Shown here: positions 63,742-64,000 of the stretch, in pieces
Numbering within the stretch: position 1 is the first letter of the stretch
How the letters are laid out: every line of letters begins with the position of its first letter
Assembly (NCBI RefSeq): GCF_003026215.1
Contig: NZ_PYOC01000002.1
Location: 1-64,000 of the forward strand
Direction of reading: 5' to 3'
Length of the DNA stretch: 64,000 bases
From: Photobacterium indicum
Lineage (GTDB): Bacteria; Pseudomonadota; Gammaproteobacteria; Enterobacterales; Vibrionaceae
Position numbers and translations under genes: made by a program
Notes under the pieces: model-generated
The model's input: only the letters and a program-made list of their open reading frames with translations
The model's database searches: none
What the model was told of the DNA's origin: nothing

Positions 63742-64000
63742 CTACACAACCAAAAATCGATACGTTGTTTGATGCTTGTACATTTGTTCAGGCTGTACAA
63801 TACAAGAAGGTTGTTGCCACTCAGGATGATTGGGGGAATCTGGTAAATATTGGGTTTCTAGCGCAAAACCAGCATGATTTACGTATTCACTTCCTTCTCG
63901 GTTCGGACAACCCACTAAATAATTACCGGTATAAAGCTGTATAGCTGGCTTTGTGGTTTGTAATTCTAATCGTAATTTGCCATCTGGCGAAGTCACGCTT
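63742..64000 (-). CDS. galM: Aldose 1-epimerase (galactose mutarotase), 3' end only
   Basis: The last 85 or so residues of GalM, running off the right edge of the window; the 5' part is not visible. GKLRLELQTTKPAIQLYTGN, FALETQYLPDSPNHPEWQQP and YRFLVV match the E. coli GalM C terminus, where the Glu in the ALE(T/S) segment is the catalytic base. The enzyme interconverts alpha- and beta-galactose in the Leloir pathway. Convergent with galR; the rest of the gal operon (galK, galT, galE) is likely upstream of it, beyond the window. Confidence 0.92.
   Translation of the reverse strand, partial: SVTSPDGKLRLELQTTKPAIQLYTGNYLVGCPNREGSEYVNHAGFALETQYLPDSPNHPEWQQPSCIVQPEQMYKHQTTYRFLVV

Overview
The window looks like one contiguous chromosomal stretch of a marine gammaproteobacterium of the family Vibrionaceae, most likely Photobacterium. 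This rests on a moderately AT-rich sequence, a DUF2860 outer-membrane protein, closest resemblance to enterobacterial/Vibrio proteins in recognisable genes (selO, aroH, yajQ, yajD, rihA, ygjH, artPJQM, galR, galM) and two dispersed palindromic intergenic repeat types of the kind common in this family. I saw no rRNA, tRNA, CRISPR array, transposase or prophage.

Layout. 0.2-12 kb: lipase-like hydrolase, orphan oligopeptide-binding protein, CvfB-type S1 protein, an unknown membrane protein, a DUF2860 porin-like protein, a chemoreceptor, and an unusual NuoG-type [2Fe-2S] plus GltD-like flavoprotein. 12-18 kb: selO, an acyltransferase, a degenerate PEP-synthase C-terminal domain protein and aroH; E. 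coli has aroH, ppsA and selO close together, so this may be a remodelled version of the same neighbourhood. 18.5-22 kb: yajQ, DnaJ-related protein, pirin, LpxL-type acyltransferase. 22-26 kb: periplasmic nitrate reductase operon napEABC on the minus strand, with no napD or napF. 26-29 kb: wHTH protein, site-2-protease homologue, YajD nuclease.

28.7-34.8 kb holds the most interesting conserved but undescribed unit: a membrane-anchored DUF2760 protein with a long Val-Glu-Lys-Ile repeat, translationally coupled to a lidless Hsp70, followed by a second Hsp70 with a C-terminal extension of about 340 residues, and a small HTH protein. 34.9-37 kb is a GntR(YtrA)-ABC transporter operon. 37-39.8 kb is gene-poor and AT-rich, with a possible H-NS-like oligomerisation-domain protein and a small zinc-ribbon protein.

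39.8-50.8 kb: Na+/alanine symporter with a strong CRP site and a structured leader, small secreted proteins, LysE exporter, fructose-type PTS EIIACB, a divergent cytochrome c'/cytochrome b561 pair around a 50-bp imperfect palindrome, MarR regulator, second peptide deformylase, rihA. 50.9-54.6 kb: a BrxR/CapW-type WYL repressor with no defence system beside it, divergent from an unknown zinc protein; then small membrane proteins and a YqaB phosphatase. 55-58 kb: artPJQM arginine importer. 58-64 kb: MATE pump, ygjH, chemoreceptor, galR and the 3' end of galM, with two GalR/LacI-type operators flanking the chemoreceptor.
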